From positions 1-21,495 of the IMG/VR virus record IMGVR_UViG_3300020463_000168: a stretch of DNA of 21,495 nt. One strand, given 5' to 3'. Position numbers and translations under genes: made by a program. The notes beneath the pieces were generated by a model that was not told the DNA's origin, did not search any database, and saw nothing but the letters and a program-made list of their open reading frames with translations. Numbering within the stretch: position 1 is the stretch's first letter; every line of letters begins with the position of its first letter. The DNA comes from a virus. Positions 1 through 8,136 of this stretch are shown here, piece after piece.

Positions 1-3000
1 GCACTGCGCCAGAGCCTGCAACAGAGCCAGCACCAGAGCCTGTTGCACAACCAGCACCAGAGCCTGTTGCACAACCAACACCAGAGCCTGTAACACAACC
101 AACACCAGAGCCTGCGCAAAGGACTGAACTATCGCCTTTACAAAAGGTTGTTCCTACTCTTGACGGTTATTCCAGGGCGCAACCTGACCCAGATGACCCA
201 ATTCCAACCAGTGTTCTTGATATGATTGCTTGGGTTACAACACCAGAAAAAGCAAAGCAGCTTACAAATCAAGACATCTCATTAATAATGAGAAGCAGCA
301 CAATAGGCGACGCTCCACAATCAAATCTTGATCTAGTCATTAATGAACGGCAAGAAAGGTTAAATGAAATAGAGCAAGGAGTGCCGCCAGTTACGCAAGG
401 GCCAGCTACACAACCAGCGCCAGAGCCTGTTGCGCAGCCGGAGCCGGAAACGAACCCACAGCAAATAGCCGAGCCAGTTGGTGTGAGAACAGCCGATGAG
501 CCTAAGTCGGTGCAAACACCTGACAGCGAAGCAAGATATGAAGTTGAAGCTGTTGTAATGGAGTTGGCAGAACTCAAGCAAGCACAAGGCAGTTTGCAGC
601 CGCGTGACCGCACACTAAAAGAATCTACTGTCGAAATGCTTAGACGAGCATCGCCAGAACGATTTAACCCAGCCAGATTACTTGACAGCCCAACAACAGG
701 TGACGGTGCGCCGATTATTGCCCGTGACGGAACAATCATGTCAGGCAATGGCCGTGCGCTGACATTGCGAGAACTTTATGAAAAGCACCCAGAAAGCGTT
801 GCGGCATACAAACAAGCCCTTGAAGCTGCTGGCGTCAAAATAGAGGGCTTTAGCCAGCCTGTTCTGGTGCGGCGCTTAACAGATACAGACATGACGATTG
901 CTGACCTTTCTAGGTTTGCTGACCTGGCGAACACAGACGACAAGGCTCGTATGTCAACCACCGAAGCAGCGCAAAGAGATGCGCAACGGCTGTCAACAGA
1001 AACTGTAAATTTGTTTACTGGCGGTGATTTAACATCAACTGAGAACAAGCCTTTTGTTGATGCGTTTGTCCGCCAAGTCCTATCGCCGACAGAGTTAGGG
1101 CAATTTACTCGGGATGGCAGGCTTACAAAAGATGCGGTAAGTCGGATGCAGGCCGCTATTTTAGCGACAGCTTACCAAGACACTGACGCACTAGCCATTA
1201 TGCTGGACAGCACAGACGACAACATCAAGGCAATTAGCAGCGCGATGATGGCAGCTGCCCCAAAAATCAGCCAATTAAAAGCAGATATTGCGGCTGGCGA
1301 AGTTAAAAGTGAATTTGACATATCGCAGCAGATAACGGATGCTGCTAAATTAATAAGCGATTTGCGGTCAAGAAACATCAAGCCGCGTGATTACTACAAC
1401 CAGCAAGACGCTTTTAGCGATGCAGACCCACTGGTTGAAGCTATTGTGCGCTCTTTATATAACGATGAATTAACCAGAGCTAAATCGCAAAAGTTTATGC
1501 GTTTTATGCTGGAGTCTTATGTAGAAGAAGCCAGCAATAGAAAAACAGACGCTTTGTTCGAGGATGAAACTACGCCTGAACAAGTTTTAAAAACAGCCAG
1601 AACAAAGGCGGAAAGGGCAGCAGATGGCAGTGCGGAAGGGCAAGGGAGCCTCCTCACCGAGGCAGGCATTAGCGACAGCAATCAAACGGGCCGCGAACAA
1701 GTTCAACGTAAGCGCCGCAAGAGCGGCGGCCAAGGACTTAGAGATGTCGATACAACGGATACCCGCCAAGCTAGGCAAGAAGCGCTAGATGACGGACAGA
1801 TATCCACCGAAGAAGCTAGTCAAGCCGCTGCTGAAGCAGATACCAGAGTTGTCAAAGTATCTGACATCGACAACCAAAGAACTGAAAAACCTGGTACGCG
1901 GGTCAGCAAAATCAAAGAAAGAGACAAAACGGCTCTGATGTTTACAGCGTTTGCAGACGCTGGACTAAATCCTGATGAGGCGACAAGCTTACCGATAGAG
2001 CGACAGTACAGGATTTTGTCGACACTGGTACAAGACCGTTTCGGTTTTAAAAGCATAATTAAAACTGAAAACGCTAATTCAAAAGAAGCTGTGGACCAGC
2101 TGCTGACTGGCTACCATAACTTATCTGCAATGGCTAATGTGCTGGGCCTGCCATACAAGGCGATTGGCTTGGGCGGCACACTTAGCTTTATCATGGCTAA
2201 AGAAATAAAAGCTTACGGACGGTATGACCCAAATACGAGGGCAATCTCTATACCGCGCAGAGTAAACAGTTTTGCGCACGAGTGGTTCCATGCTCTTGAC
2301 CATTATGTTTATGAGAAATTTGGTCAGAACGCAGGCGAAAATCCGTTAGCCAGCGATACCTCAAGGAAAGAAGGCAAAGATGCGTTCAAGGATGATGCGC
2401 CCGTCGGTGTCGTTGAATCGTACCTTGCTCTATCCCGAGCAATGTTCAAAGACAAAGCCACCGAAGCACAGCAACTTGCTAAGATTGAGCAAGATATGGC
2501 GAAGATGGAGGCTAACGCAGGCAAGAGGGGCAAAGATGTTTATGCCTTAAAATCGTATAAAGCACTTGTCGCGCAGCGAAAACGCATTTTAGAAGGCACA
2601 GGCAAAAGCCCAGCCATCAAGAAAACAAATTTTAGAACAAGCGCAGAGTTTTTTGCGCAAATGGCTGGACAGGGCGTCAGCTACTGGGCGTCACCGCGAG
2701 AAATGTTTGCAAGAACTGGCGAGGCTTTCATAACTAACAAGATGGCGCTGGACGCCTTGAACGCTGATTTTCTTGGCGGAACGCAAGATGGTTACATGAT
2801 GACCCTCGAGCAGCTTGGCGTTACAGAAGCAGAACTGACAGACCCTGCAAATGCCGCGATTGCTATGGACTCACGCCTTGCGCTCACATTCCCCAAGGAT
2901 GCAGAACGCATGGAAATATTCGGCGCTATGCAAAACCTGATGTATGCAATAGCAGCTGAGACAGCGCTGGGCGAAGGCCAGGTGGGCAAAATGCCTGGTG

Positions 3001-5852
3001 ATAATTTTGTCTACGATGTGCGTCGGATGCACGATGTTACTGAGCCTGAGTCAAAAGGAATAATACGAGATCAAGTAAAAGCTTATAGTGACCGCAAAAA
3101 ATTTATGGAACGGATGGCACAACGAGCATCTGAATACGATAAGTACGAGAAAGGCAAAATCCCTGTTTTCAACGCTCGTCGGCGTAAAGTTATAGAAGAT
3201 GGTTTTACAGCGCCGTTGTTCTACCAAAAACAAGGTGTTCTCAAAGCGCTTATAAAAAGATATCCGAAAAGCAAACGTCTCAAACTATTGATGCAGCTGC
3301 TTGCAACACACACAGGCGGCAGCCTGCAAAGCATGGCAGAGGGTGACAATCTTACAAATGCACAAATGCGGCAAGTCAGGATATTCTCTGACAGATTAAA
3401 AAATGTATCAGTTAGGCATGACATTCCTGGCTTTACAAAAGAAGAAGTTGATTTGCTGCGCGATATATTGATTGGGCAAGACACGCTTGGGTCAGCGCCA
3501 GACAAGGTAACAAAAGCAGCTGGCGAAATCAGACTGATCTATAACACCTTGTACGAATATCTACGCAAGTCAGGACTAGACATAGGCTACGCCCCCAGTG
3601 GCTATGTGCAGCGTTTGCTAGACCATGTAGAAATAAACACTGATCCAGAAGGGTTTAGCAAAGCGGCAAAAGATGTTTACGGCGTTGTGTTTGAGAACGA
3701 GGTAGGCAAGCTGGACACTGACAGCATCGAGCAAATGGATAGGCTCATAGATTTTATACGCGAAGCTAAACTCGGCATTGTGCAAACGGATCAGTGGAAA
3801 ACCTTTTTAGAGTCTAATGAGTTCCAGCAAATACAGGATTTGCGACGCGAAGCTAGAAACGAAAATACAACAGATGCGCGCAAAGACGAAATAGAAGCAG
3901 AAATAGAAGATGTTTTTGCTGGCATGAAAGATATATACGAGCAGTTCTACAATGACATGCTTGATATATATTCTGAGATAAAAGGCGCTAATTGGCGAAC
4001 CAGCATACAAGAAAGCCATGTTGGCGACCCTGTTGCTAATGGTGGGCCATCGCAAGACTTTACAAAGAAACGTGCGCTGCCGCCCGAAGCTGACAAGATA
4101 CTTGAGAAATACTACGTCAGTGACCCAATAGAAAACCTTACAACCTATATCATGGGTGCGGTGCGCAAAGCAGAATATAACAAAAGGTTTGGCAGGCAGC
4201 GCATACCTAAAGGAGAAAACCCAAATAACAAATACACAGACTATCTGCATTACACACTGGCTAAATTGGCCAGCCAGGACAGGCTGCTGCAATCAGAACT
4301 ATCCATGCTTGAAACATCAATAAACAACATGCTGGGCCGTAATATACAAAACTACGCTCCTAATAATCCACAGAAAATAGCAAATAGATTGAGCGCAGTA
4401 CTGTCTATGACACTTCTTATTCGTGCTCCGATTGCTGGTATAGCAGAGCCGTTTACTGTTGCGCTTGCTTCAGGCAGCGTGAAAAAGGGTATGAGCGCCT
4501 GGGGAATGACGCTGATGGAGTTTCCAGGGTTGCGCAAAATGAACAAAGAAGGCATCAGACAGCGGCAACAGTTTGCCCGTATCATGGGTGTGATTGATGA
4601 CCCGGAGGTTGGCGACCTTATTGCAAACAGAATTGGTGGCGACTTTGCTGGAGAGCAAAACCTCAACAAAATAATGTCTTCTTTTTTCCATAAAATAAAA
4701 CTATCCGGCATGACCAATGCGCAACGGCGGTCAGCTGCAAAGATAGGTTTCCAGTACATTACAGAAATGGCTTACGAATACAAAAAGCCAGTTACGCCCA
4801 AAGCAAAAGAGCAAGCTAAACGTGTTCTTAATGACTTAGGTGTGGCTAACAGTCGTATGGAGCAATTCGTTGATTATGTTCTCAGTTTCAATGATGTCAA
4901 ACGCAAAAACAGGCTGCGCGATTTTGCAATAGGCGCTGATGCAAAAGGCAAAGCAAAGATTGATGGCAAGTTAGAATTGCCAACAGCAGAAGATGTTATG
5001 GATGATAGCGGAGATTTTAACGACATGGGGTTGCAGCTGGCAGTATCAGTGATGCGTTTTACTGACCAGTCAATACAAGACCCACGTACACAAGACAGAC
5101 CTATGTATGCCGAGCATCCAATGGGCCGCATTGTTTACGGTATCATGTCATTTGTGTATAGCTTCCAAGACAAGGTGTTGAAACCTATACTTAGAAGGAC
5201 AGCTAGAGAATACGATATAAGCAGAACAGTAGGGCAGGGCAAAGCAAGCGCAGCTGGCAGCGCTGCTTTATATGCAACATCCACAGTTGCAGGGCCGCTG
5301 CTGTCGCTGTTCACTGCGCATTTTCTTGTTTCAACAGCTAGAGAGTTTCTGCTCAATCAAGAGCGCTGGGATCGCGAATGGGATGAGTCAGACGAGGATG
5401 AGTTAAAATTTTTCATAAATTATTTGTTGCCGCTGGCACTCAGCCGTGCTGGCGCAACAGGCGCTTTTGATCCAATTATCCAAGCGATTACGGGCCTAAA
5501 ATATCAACGTGACTTGTCAAACGCTTTTCTTGGAACTGGTGGCTACATCGCGCAAAACGCGCAAGACATTGCTTCATATTGGATTAACAACAGCCCAAAT
5601 AGTTTATATTCTGAGTACCGGGCATTGCGCGGAGCATGGAACCTGACTGTTGCGCCTGCTGTATCTCTTACAATTGCAAATCTTCCTCTGACCCCAGCAA
5701 CGGCCTTAGCTGCCACTGGCGCTGCGCAATATGGCACATCATCGACAGTCCGAAACAAAGCAATCAATGCGTTCCTCGAGGCTGTCTATGGCGAGAAGTA
5801 TGTAAGGGGCGGTAAAGGTAGAACTAAATCAAGCTTCCCAGATATTTTTTAA
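1..5852 (+). CDS. Large polyvalent (injected-type) virion protein, 5' truncated
   Basis: The reading frame is open from the first base, so the true start lies upstream; the ATG at 222 is internal. Numbering residues from that ATG, the order is: a Pro/Glu/Gln-rich tract encoded at 3-119 and 399-460; a ParB/DdrB-like domain at about 100-470 with SGNGR at 174-178; a charged linker; a region at about 600-720 with a zincin-type HEWFH motif (nt 2277-2291, residues 686-690); long helical and charged regions; and a C-terminal third with hydrophobic stretches (around nt 4380-4480 and 5250-5345). This architecture fits phage polyvalent proteins, which are packaged in the virion and injected to protect or reprogram the incoming genome. 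Role and peptidase activity are inferred; the third zinc ligand was not identified. It reads toward the putative attP region. Confidence 0.8.
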   Translation, partial: TAPEPATEPAPEPVAQPAPEPVAQPTPEPVTQPTPEPAQRTELSPLQKVVPTLDGYSRAQPDPDDPIPTSVLDMIAWVTTPEKAKQLTNQDISLIMRSSTIGDAPQSNLDLVINERQERLNEIEQGVPPVTQGPATQPAPEPVAQPEPETNPQQIAEPVGVRTADEPKSVQTPDSEARYEVEAVVMELAELKQAQGSLQPRDRTLKESTVEMLRRASPERFNPARLLDSPTTGDGAPIIARDGTIMSGNGRALTLRELYEKHPESVAAYKQALEAAGVKIEGFSQPVLVRRLTDTDMTIADLSRFADLANTDDKARMSTTEAAQRDAQRLSTETVNLFTGGDLTSTENKPFVDAFVRQVLSPTELGQFTRDGRLTKDAVSRMQAAILATAYQDTDALAIMLDSTDDNIKAISSAMMAAAPKISQLKADIAAGEVKSEFDISQQITDAAKLISDLRSRNIKPRDYYNQQDAFSDADPLVEAIVRSLYNDELTRAKSQKFMRFMLESYVEEASNRKTDALFEDETTPEQVLKTARTKAERAADGSAEGQGSLLTEAGISDSNQTGREQVQRKRRKSGGQGLRDVDTTDTRQARQEALDDGQISTEEASQAAAEADTRVVKVSDIDNQRTEKPGTRVSKIKERDKTALMFTAFADAGLNPDEATSLPIERQYRILSTLVQDRFGFKSIIKTENANSKEAVDQLLTGYHNLSAMANVLGLPYKAIGLGGTLSFIMAKEIKAYGRYDPNTRAISIPRRVNSFAHEWFHALDHYVYEKFGQNAGENPLASDTSRKEGKDAFKDDAPVGVVESYLALSRAMFKDKATEAQQLAKIEQDMAKMEANAGKRGKDVYALKSYKALVAQRKRILEGTGKSPAIKKTNFRTSAEFFAQMAGQGVSYWASPREMFARTGEAFITNKMALDALNADFLGGTQDGYMMTLEQLGVTEAELTDPANAAIAMDSRLALTFPKDAERMEIFGAMQNLMYAIAAETALGEGQVGKMPGDNFVYDVRRMHDVTEPESKGIIRDQVKAYSDRKKFMERMAQRASEYDKYEKGKIPVFNARRRKVIEDGFTAPLFYQKQGVLKALIKRYPKSKRLKLLMQLLATHTGGSLQSMAEGDNLTNAQMRQVRIFSDRLKNVSVRHDIPGFTKEEVDLLRDILIGQDTLGSAPDKVTKAAGEIRLIYNTLYEYLRKSGLDIGYAPSGYVQRLLDHVEINTDPEGFSKAAKDVYGVVFENEVGKLDTDSIEQMDRLIDFIREAKLGIVQTDQWKTFLESNEFQQIQDLRREARNENTTDARKDEIEAEIEDVFAGMKDIYEQFYNDMLDIYSEIKGANWRTSIQESHVGDPVANGGPSQDFTKKRALPPEADKILEKYYVSDPIENLTTYIMGAVRKAEYNKRFGRQRIPKGENPNNKYTDYLHYTLAKLASQDRLLQSELSMLETSINNMLGRNIQNYAPNNPQKIANRLSAVLSMTLLIRAPIAGIAEPFTVALASGSVKKGMSAWGMTLMEFPGLRKMNKEGIRQRQQFARIMGVIDDPEVGDLIANRIGGDFAGEQNLNKIMSSFFHKIKLSGMTNAQRRSAAKIGFQYITEMAYEYKKPVTPKAKEQAKRVLNDLGVANSRMEQFVDYVLSFNDVKRKNRLRDFAIGADAKGKAKIDGKLELPTAEDVMDDSGDFNDMGLQLAVSVMRFTDQSIQDPRTQDRPMYAEHPMGRIVYGIMSFVYSFQDKVLKPILRRTAREYDISRTVGQGKASAAGSAALYATSTVAGPLLSLFTAHFLVSTAREFLLNQERWDREWDESDEDELKFFINYLLPLALSRAGATGAFDPIIQAITGLKYQRDLSNAFLGTGGYIAQNAQDIASYWINNSPNSLYSEYRALRGAWNLTVAPAVSLTIANLPLTPATALAATGAAQYGTSSTVRNKAINAFLEAVYGEKYVRGGKGRTKSSFPDIF
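27..119 (+). repeat. 24-bp tandem repeats encoding a Pro-Glu octapeptide
   Basis: Four consecutive 24-bp units (27-50, 51-74, 75-98, 99-119, the last incomplete) encode PAPEPVAQ, PAPEPVAQ, PTPEPVTQ and PTPEPAQ. A diverged unit precedes them at 3-26. A further PAPEPVAQ copy is encoded at 413-436 in the same frame. The tract is a flexible acidic/proline spacer in the large virion protein and probably varies in copy number by slippage. Confidence 0.85.
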
Positions 5853-5856
5853 ATCA

Positions 5857-5872
5857 CCAATAAAACACCAGT
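5857..5872 (+). repeat. 16-bp direct repeat, copy 1 (possible integrase arm site)
   Basis: CCAATAAAACACCAGT occurs here and again at 6063-6078, the two copies bracketing the attP candidate region. This copy lies inside a small dyad, AAATCAC (5851-5857) and GTGATTT (5871-5877), just after the stop codon of the large virion gene. Confidence 0.75.
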
Positions 5873-5905
5873 GATTTTGTTATGTAGCTGTGTTAAAACG
5901 ATAAT

Positions 5906-5933
5906 GTCGGGGTGTTCTTAGTCCCACTCCGAC
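5906..5933 (+). other. 9-bp stem hairpin in attP candidate region
   Basis: GTCGGGGTG (5906-5914) and CACTCCGAC (5925-5933) pair over nine positions with one G-U wobble around a 10-base loop. No T-tract follows on the + strand, so it is not a clear intrinsic terminator. It may be part of the recombination core or a transcript-end structure for the virion gene upstream. Confidence 0.5.
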
Positions 5934-5945
5934 CAACCTCCATTA

Positions 5946-5957
5946 TGTCGATCGACA
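5946..5957. repeat. 12-bp perfect palindrome
   Basis: TGTCGATCGACA is a perfect 12-bp palindrome in the middle of the attP candidate region. Related TCGACA and TCGATA strings lie nearby. It could be a binding site for integrase, excisionase or a host factor; this is inference. Confidence 0.6.
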
Positions 5958-6062
5958 GTCTACACCTCAAAAATCGATATCTCGAAACAAGGCTTACATG
6001 ACTGTAGATGACAGGAGACGACAAAAATCGACACCACTGGTGATTTAAACGCGTTTTAAACG

Positions 6063-6078
6063 CCAATAAAACACCAGT
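6063..6078 (+). repeat. 16-bp direct repeat, copy 2 (possible integrase arm site)
   Basis: This is the second perfect copy of CCAATAAAACACCAGT (first at 5857-5872), ending 5 bp before the integrase stop codon. The copies start 206 bp apart, a spacing plausible for outer arm sites of an attP. Confidence 0.75.
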
Positions 6079-6083
6079 AAATC

Positions 6084-7157
6084 TTATCGATTAATGACGT
6101 TTCTTAGGTATTCTGGACTCAGGTGCTTGTAGTTTTTTTCTACTGTTTGCACTGTGTCGCCCATGAAAGCAGCAATTTGATCCATTGGAACGCCATCCAT
6201 CGCAGCATGGGTTGCCCCGGTATGACGCCAAACGTGCGGCGATAAACCGTCAATATCTAAGTCGAAGCCCATTTTTTTAACTGCATAATGTATGTCGCTT
6301 TTAGTGTCGCAGACAAAATCGTTTGTGCGCTCTTCAAAAGCACGACGCAGAACAGTCAGCAGCTTGTCGTCGATTGGCAGCATCGGACGGCGTTTTGCAG
6401 TTTGCAATCTGCCGCCTGGCAAAAAGTTAATTGTAGCCCGTTCAGAATAAAGGTCGTTCACCTGGCTCCAGCGCAGCTGCAATATTGCTGACTTACGTTG
6501 CCAGGTGTAATGAGCTAGATAAACAAAACGAGTTAGCTTGGGCAGACGATTGGTTGCTCTGCGGAACTGGCCATCGACCTTTAGATTGTCAACGTAGTTA
6601 AATATTGCGTCTATTTCAACGTCGTCAAGCACCCTGTCACGCGGAGGACTGGGAGGCGGCAATTCAATGTATGGCAGCTTTTCTTTCAACAACCTAAAAG
6701 AGACTGGTTCAATTCTATCAGACATAAAGTTGAGGGCAGCCCGTAATGACTGTAATTCCTTTCTGATTGTGCTGTCTGCGGCTATACAGCGACCGTATTT
6801 GCCTGTACGCCGATCTTCTATGTACTGCCTGCTATGCGTTCTGTTCACTTGGCTGACGCGCATACGACCAAAAGCTTTTTTGAGGTGCTTTATAATGCTG
6901 GGGTATCTGTTTTCAGATAACATTCGACCTGATATCCATTGCTCAAACCAGTAGTCTAAACAATCTGCAATTAGAGGGTCGGGGTCGCCATCTGTTTGCA
7001 GGCGGCGTTCCTTTAGCCAGCCTTCAAACCGCGTGACTGCGATTTTGCTATCATCCGTCCGTAAGCTAACTCTCCGACCTCTTTCTCCGTCGTGATATGA
7101 TGCGTAATATGTGCCATCGCGTTGCGTGATTCGCGGTGGCATGACGTTTTTTGACAT
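6084..7157 (-). CDS. int: Tyrosine-recombinase integrase
   Basis: This 357-residue protein catalyses site-specific integration and excision of the phage genome. The N-terminal ~60 residues look like an arm-binding domain (GTYYASYHDGERGRRVSLRT), residues ~65-165 like a SAM-like core-binding domain, and the rest is the catalytic domain. The expected catalytic residues are R221 (WQRKSAILQLRW), K255 (QTAKRRPML), H308 and R311 (HVWRH) and Y343 (EKNYKHL). The usual second histidine of LGH is D334 here (FMGD). The start at 7157 has GGAGG seven bases upstream. Its first ~145 bases overlap the excisionase gene in another frame, so the two are probably translated from the repressor transcript. Confidence 0.95.
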   Translation of the reverse strand: MSKNVMPPRITQRDGTYYASYHDGERGRRVSLRTDDSKIAVTRFEGWLKERRLQTDGDPDPLIADCLDYWFEQWISGRMLSENRYPSIIKHLKKAFGRMRVSQVNRTHSRQYIEDRRTGKYGRCIAADSTIRKELQSLRAALNFMSDRIEPVSFRLLKEKLPYIELPPPSPPRDRVLDDVEIDAIFNYVDNLKVDGQFRRATNRLPKLTRFVYLAHYTWQRKSAILQLRWSQVNDLYSERATINFLPGGRLQTAKRRPMLPIDDKLLTVLRRAFEERTNDFVCDTKSDIHYAVKKMGFDLDIDGLSPHVWRHTGATHAAMDGVPMDQIAAFMGDTVQTVEKNYKHLSPEYLRNVINR

Positions 7158-7300
7158 AAATATTCCTCCACAGCTTTCGCTGGTATTCTATTGGAACGAC
7201 CAACACGAATTGTTGGCAGATGCCCTGCTGTTTGTAGTCTTTGTATCGTGCGTATCGACACATTAAGCAAAGTTGCAGCGGTGGCTTGAGTGACTAACAT
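7013..7300 (-). CDS. xis: Excisionase-like HTH protein
   Basis: This 95-residue protein has an N-terminal MerR/excisionase-type helix-turn-helix (residues ~1-50: VTQATAATLLNVSIRTIQRL, then GHLPTIRVGRSNRIPAKAVEEYL). Such proteins bend attachment-site DNA and set integrase directionality; that role is inferred from the fold and from the position directly before int. Its start is one base past the repressor stop, indicating coupling. The last ~48 residues are encoded over the start of int in a different frame and carry no recognisable domain. Confidence 0.8.
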   Translation of the reverse strand: MLVTQATAATLLNVSIRTIQRLQTAGHLPTIRVGRSNRIPAKAVEEYLCQKTSCHRESRNAMAHITHHITTEKEVGELAYGRMIAKSQSRGLKAG

Positions 7301-7301
7301 A

Positions 7302-7715
7302 CTAACCGTTTATGATTGCAAAGATTTCTAATGCTTTAGCTTTGGGCAGCTTCATGTTTACGCGAACCCAAAGATGATCCGTATCGCCAGGCACGGCTTT
7401 AAACTCATGCGCTGGCTCATCTGCTGCGAACCCTGCTAACTCGTAATGTGGATAAAGGTCTGCCTCGTTTAATCCTACAGACTTTGCTATTTTTTTGAGG
7501 TTTTGCGGTGTAGGAACTGTTTTGCCGCGCACATATTGCGATATCGAATCCCGGCCTACTCCAGCTGATCGGGCCAAATCGCTCTGGTTCCAACCTTTAT
7601 CTAAAAGCGCCTTATATAAACGCTTTCCAAATTCTTCGTTGCGATTCTTTTTAACAGATAAATCAACTGAATCGTCTGACGCTGGTGCGCTCCTAGATGC
7701 AGCATGTTTGTTCAT
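7302..7715 (-). CDS. XRE-family phage repressor (CI-like, no protease domain)
   Basis: This 137-residue protein has a disordered N-terminal ~25 residues and then an XRE helix-turn-helix at ~28-85 (WNQSDLARSAGVGRDSISQY, then VPTPQNLKKIAKSVGL). The remaining ~50 residues (VPGDTDHLWVRVNMKLPKAKALEIFAIING) are too short and lack the Ser/Lys motifs of the S24/LexA self-cleavage domain. It is first in the leftward repressor-xis-int set and diverges from the Cro-like gene, the usual place for a lysogeny repressor. Induction by RecA-stimulated self-cleavage is therefore unlikely. No strong ribosome-binding site precedes the ATG (GGAATCTTGAA). Confidence 0.85.
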   Translation of the reverse strand: MNKHAASRSAPASDDSVDLSVKKNRNEEFGKRLYKALLDKGWNQSDLARSAGVGRDSISQYVRGKTVPTPQNLKKIAKSVGLNEADLYPHYELAGFAADEPAHEFKAVPGDTDHLWVRVNMKLPKAKALEIFAIING

Positions 7716-7884
7716 TTCAAGATTCCAACATTAATTTTTTTCAAGATTACAAGATTGTTGCGATAGTGACACCATACAGACAATGTGTCAACAGACAACT
7801 TGTAGACATAAGGTGTGGACAATATGTAGATTTTTGTCTATTTTGATCTACAAGTATTAATTTGCGCGAAAGGCTTAATAAAAC
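7716..7884. promoter_or_regulatory. Divergent immunity control region with operator-like repeats
   Basis: This 169-bp region lies between the leftward repressor and the rightward Cro-like gene. It is AT-rich and repetitive. CAAGATT occurs three times at about 7723-7757, ACAGACAA twice (7776-7783, 7791-7798), TGACAC/GTGTCA form a dyad (7767-7772, 7785-7790), and TAGACA/TGTCTA form another (7803-7808, 7835-7840). Such repeats fit repressor and Cro operators. I could not fix a convincing rightward promoter; TTGTCT at 7834-7839 with TATTAA at 7855-7860 has a spacer of only 15. Confidence 0.65.
7763..7791 (-). promoter_or_regulatory. Sigma70-type promoter for repressor-xis-int
   Basis: On the - strand, TTGACA (7791-7786) is a perfect -35 box, followed by a 17-base spacer and CACTAT (7768-7763), which keeps the key -10 positions A2, A5 and T6. 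Transcription would begin near 7756, about 40 bases before the repressor start. The dyad TGACAC/GTGTCA overlaps both boxes, so binding there would control this promoter. Confidence 0.6.
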
Positions 7885-8106
7885 ATGCAAGACTTACAGC
7901 TAGATTTAAGGCGTATGGTCAAGGACTTCGGCGGTATGACAAAAACATCTCGCTTACTGACAGCAAATGGGTGGCCGACGAGCCGTGATGCTGTTGACAA
8001 GTGGCGTCGTCGTCAGTCTCTGCCTGTGAGTACGTTGTGTGTATTGGCTCTAATTGCAAAAGAACGGGGACAGAGGTTCGATTTATACGATTATATAAAA
8101 AAATAA
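7885..8106 (+). CDS. Cro-like small HTH regulator
   Basis: This 73-residue protein diverges from the repressor. Residues ~15-50 (FGGMTKTSRLLTANGWPTSR, then DAVDKWRRRQSLPV) look like a Cro/YdaS-type helix-turn-helix, followed by a short helix and FDLYDYI. By position and fold it is the probable Cro counterpart, opposing the repressor and allowing lytic gene expression. The ribosome-binding site (AAAGG) is weak and distant. Assignment to a named family is uncertain. Confidence 0.7.
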   Translation: MQDLQLDLRRMVKDFGGMTKTSRLLTANGWPTSRDAVDKWRRRQSLPVSTLCVLALIAKERGQRFDLYDYIKK

Positions 8107-8136
8107 TCAAAACATAGTGTTAAGGGAGATAGACAC

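Larger units (their letters stand above)
5853..6083. other. Putative phage attachment (attP) region
   Basis: This 231-bp non-coding stretch lies between the large virion gene and the 3' end of the integrase gene, where attP usually sits in int-bearing phages. It holds a 16-bp direct repeat, a 12-bp palindrome, a 9-bp-stem hairpin, an odd-length dyad at 6051-6063 (GCGTTT-T-AAACGC) and inverted copies of ACTGGTG/CACCAGT (6036-6042 and 6072-6078). Such a collection fits arm- and core-type sites for integrase and excisionase. The core cannot be fixed without the host attB sequence. The segment at 5921-5936 faintly resembles a tRNA 3' end but does not fold as one. Confidence 0.5.

Noticed and set aside
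27-119. CRISPR or intergenic repeat array
   Set aside because: The 24-bp units have no spacers and are in frame within an open coding sequence.
269-748. 159-codon - strand frame
   Set aside because: It is antisense to the proline-repeat and ParB-like region; Ser/Gly/Cys-rich shadow without start signals.
3807-4292. Long - strand open frame inside the large virion gene
   Set aside because: It is antisense to a continuous domain-bearing gene, has no ribosome-binding site, and its composition (Phe/Ile/Val/Cys-rich) is that of an antisense shadow.
5906-5936. tRNA 3'-end fragment as attP core
   Set aside because: The T-loop and T-stem positions do not line up with the CCA in any register I tried, so it was kept only as an unassigned hairpin.
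7495-7734. 79-codon + strand frame
   Set aside because: It lies antisense to the repressor helix-turn-helix coding region.
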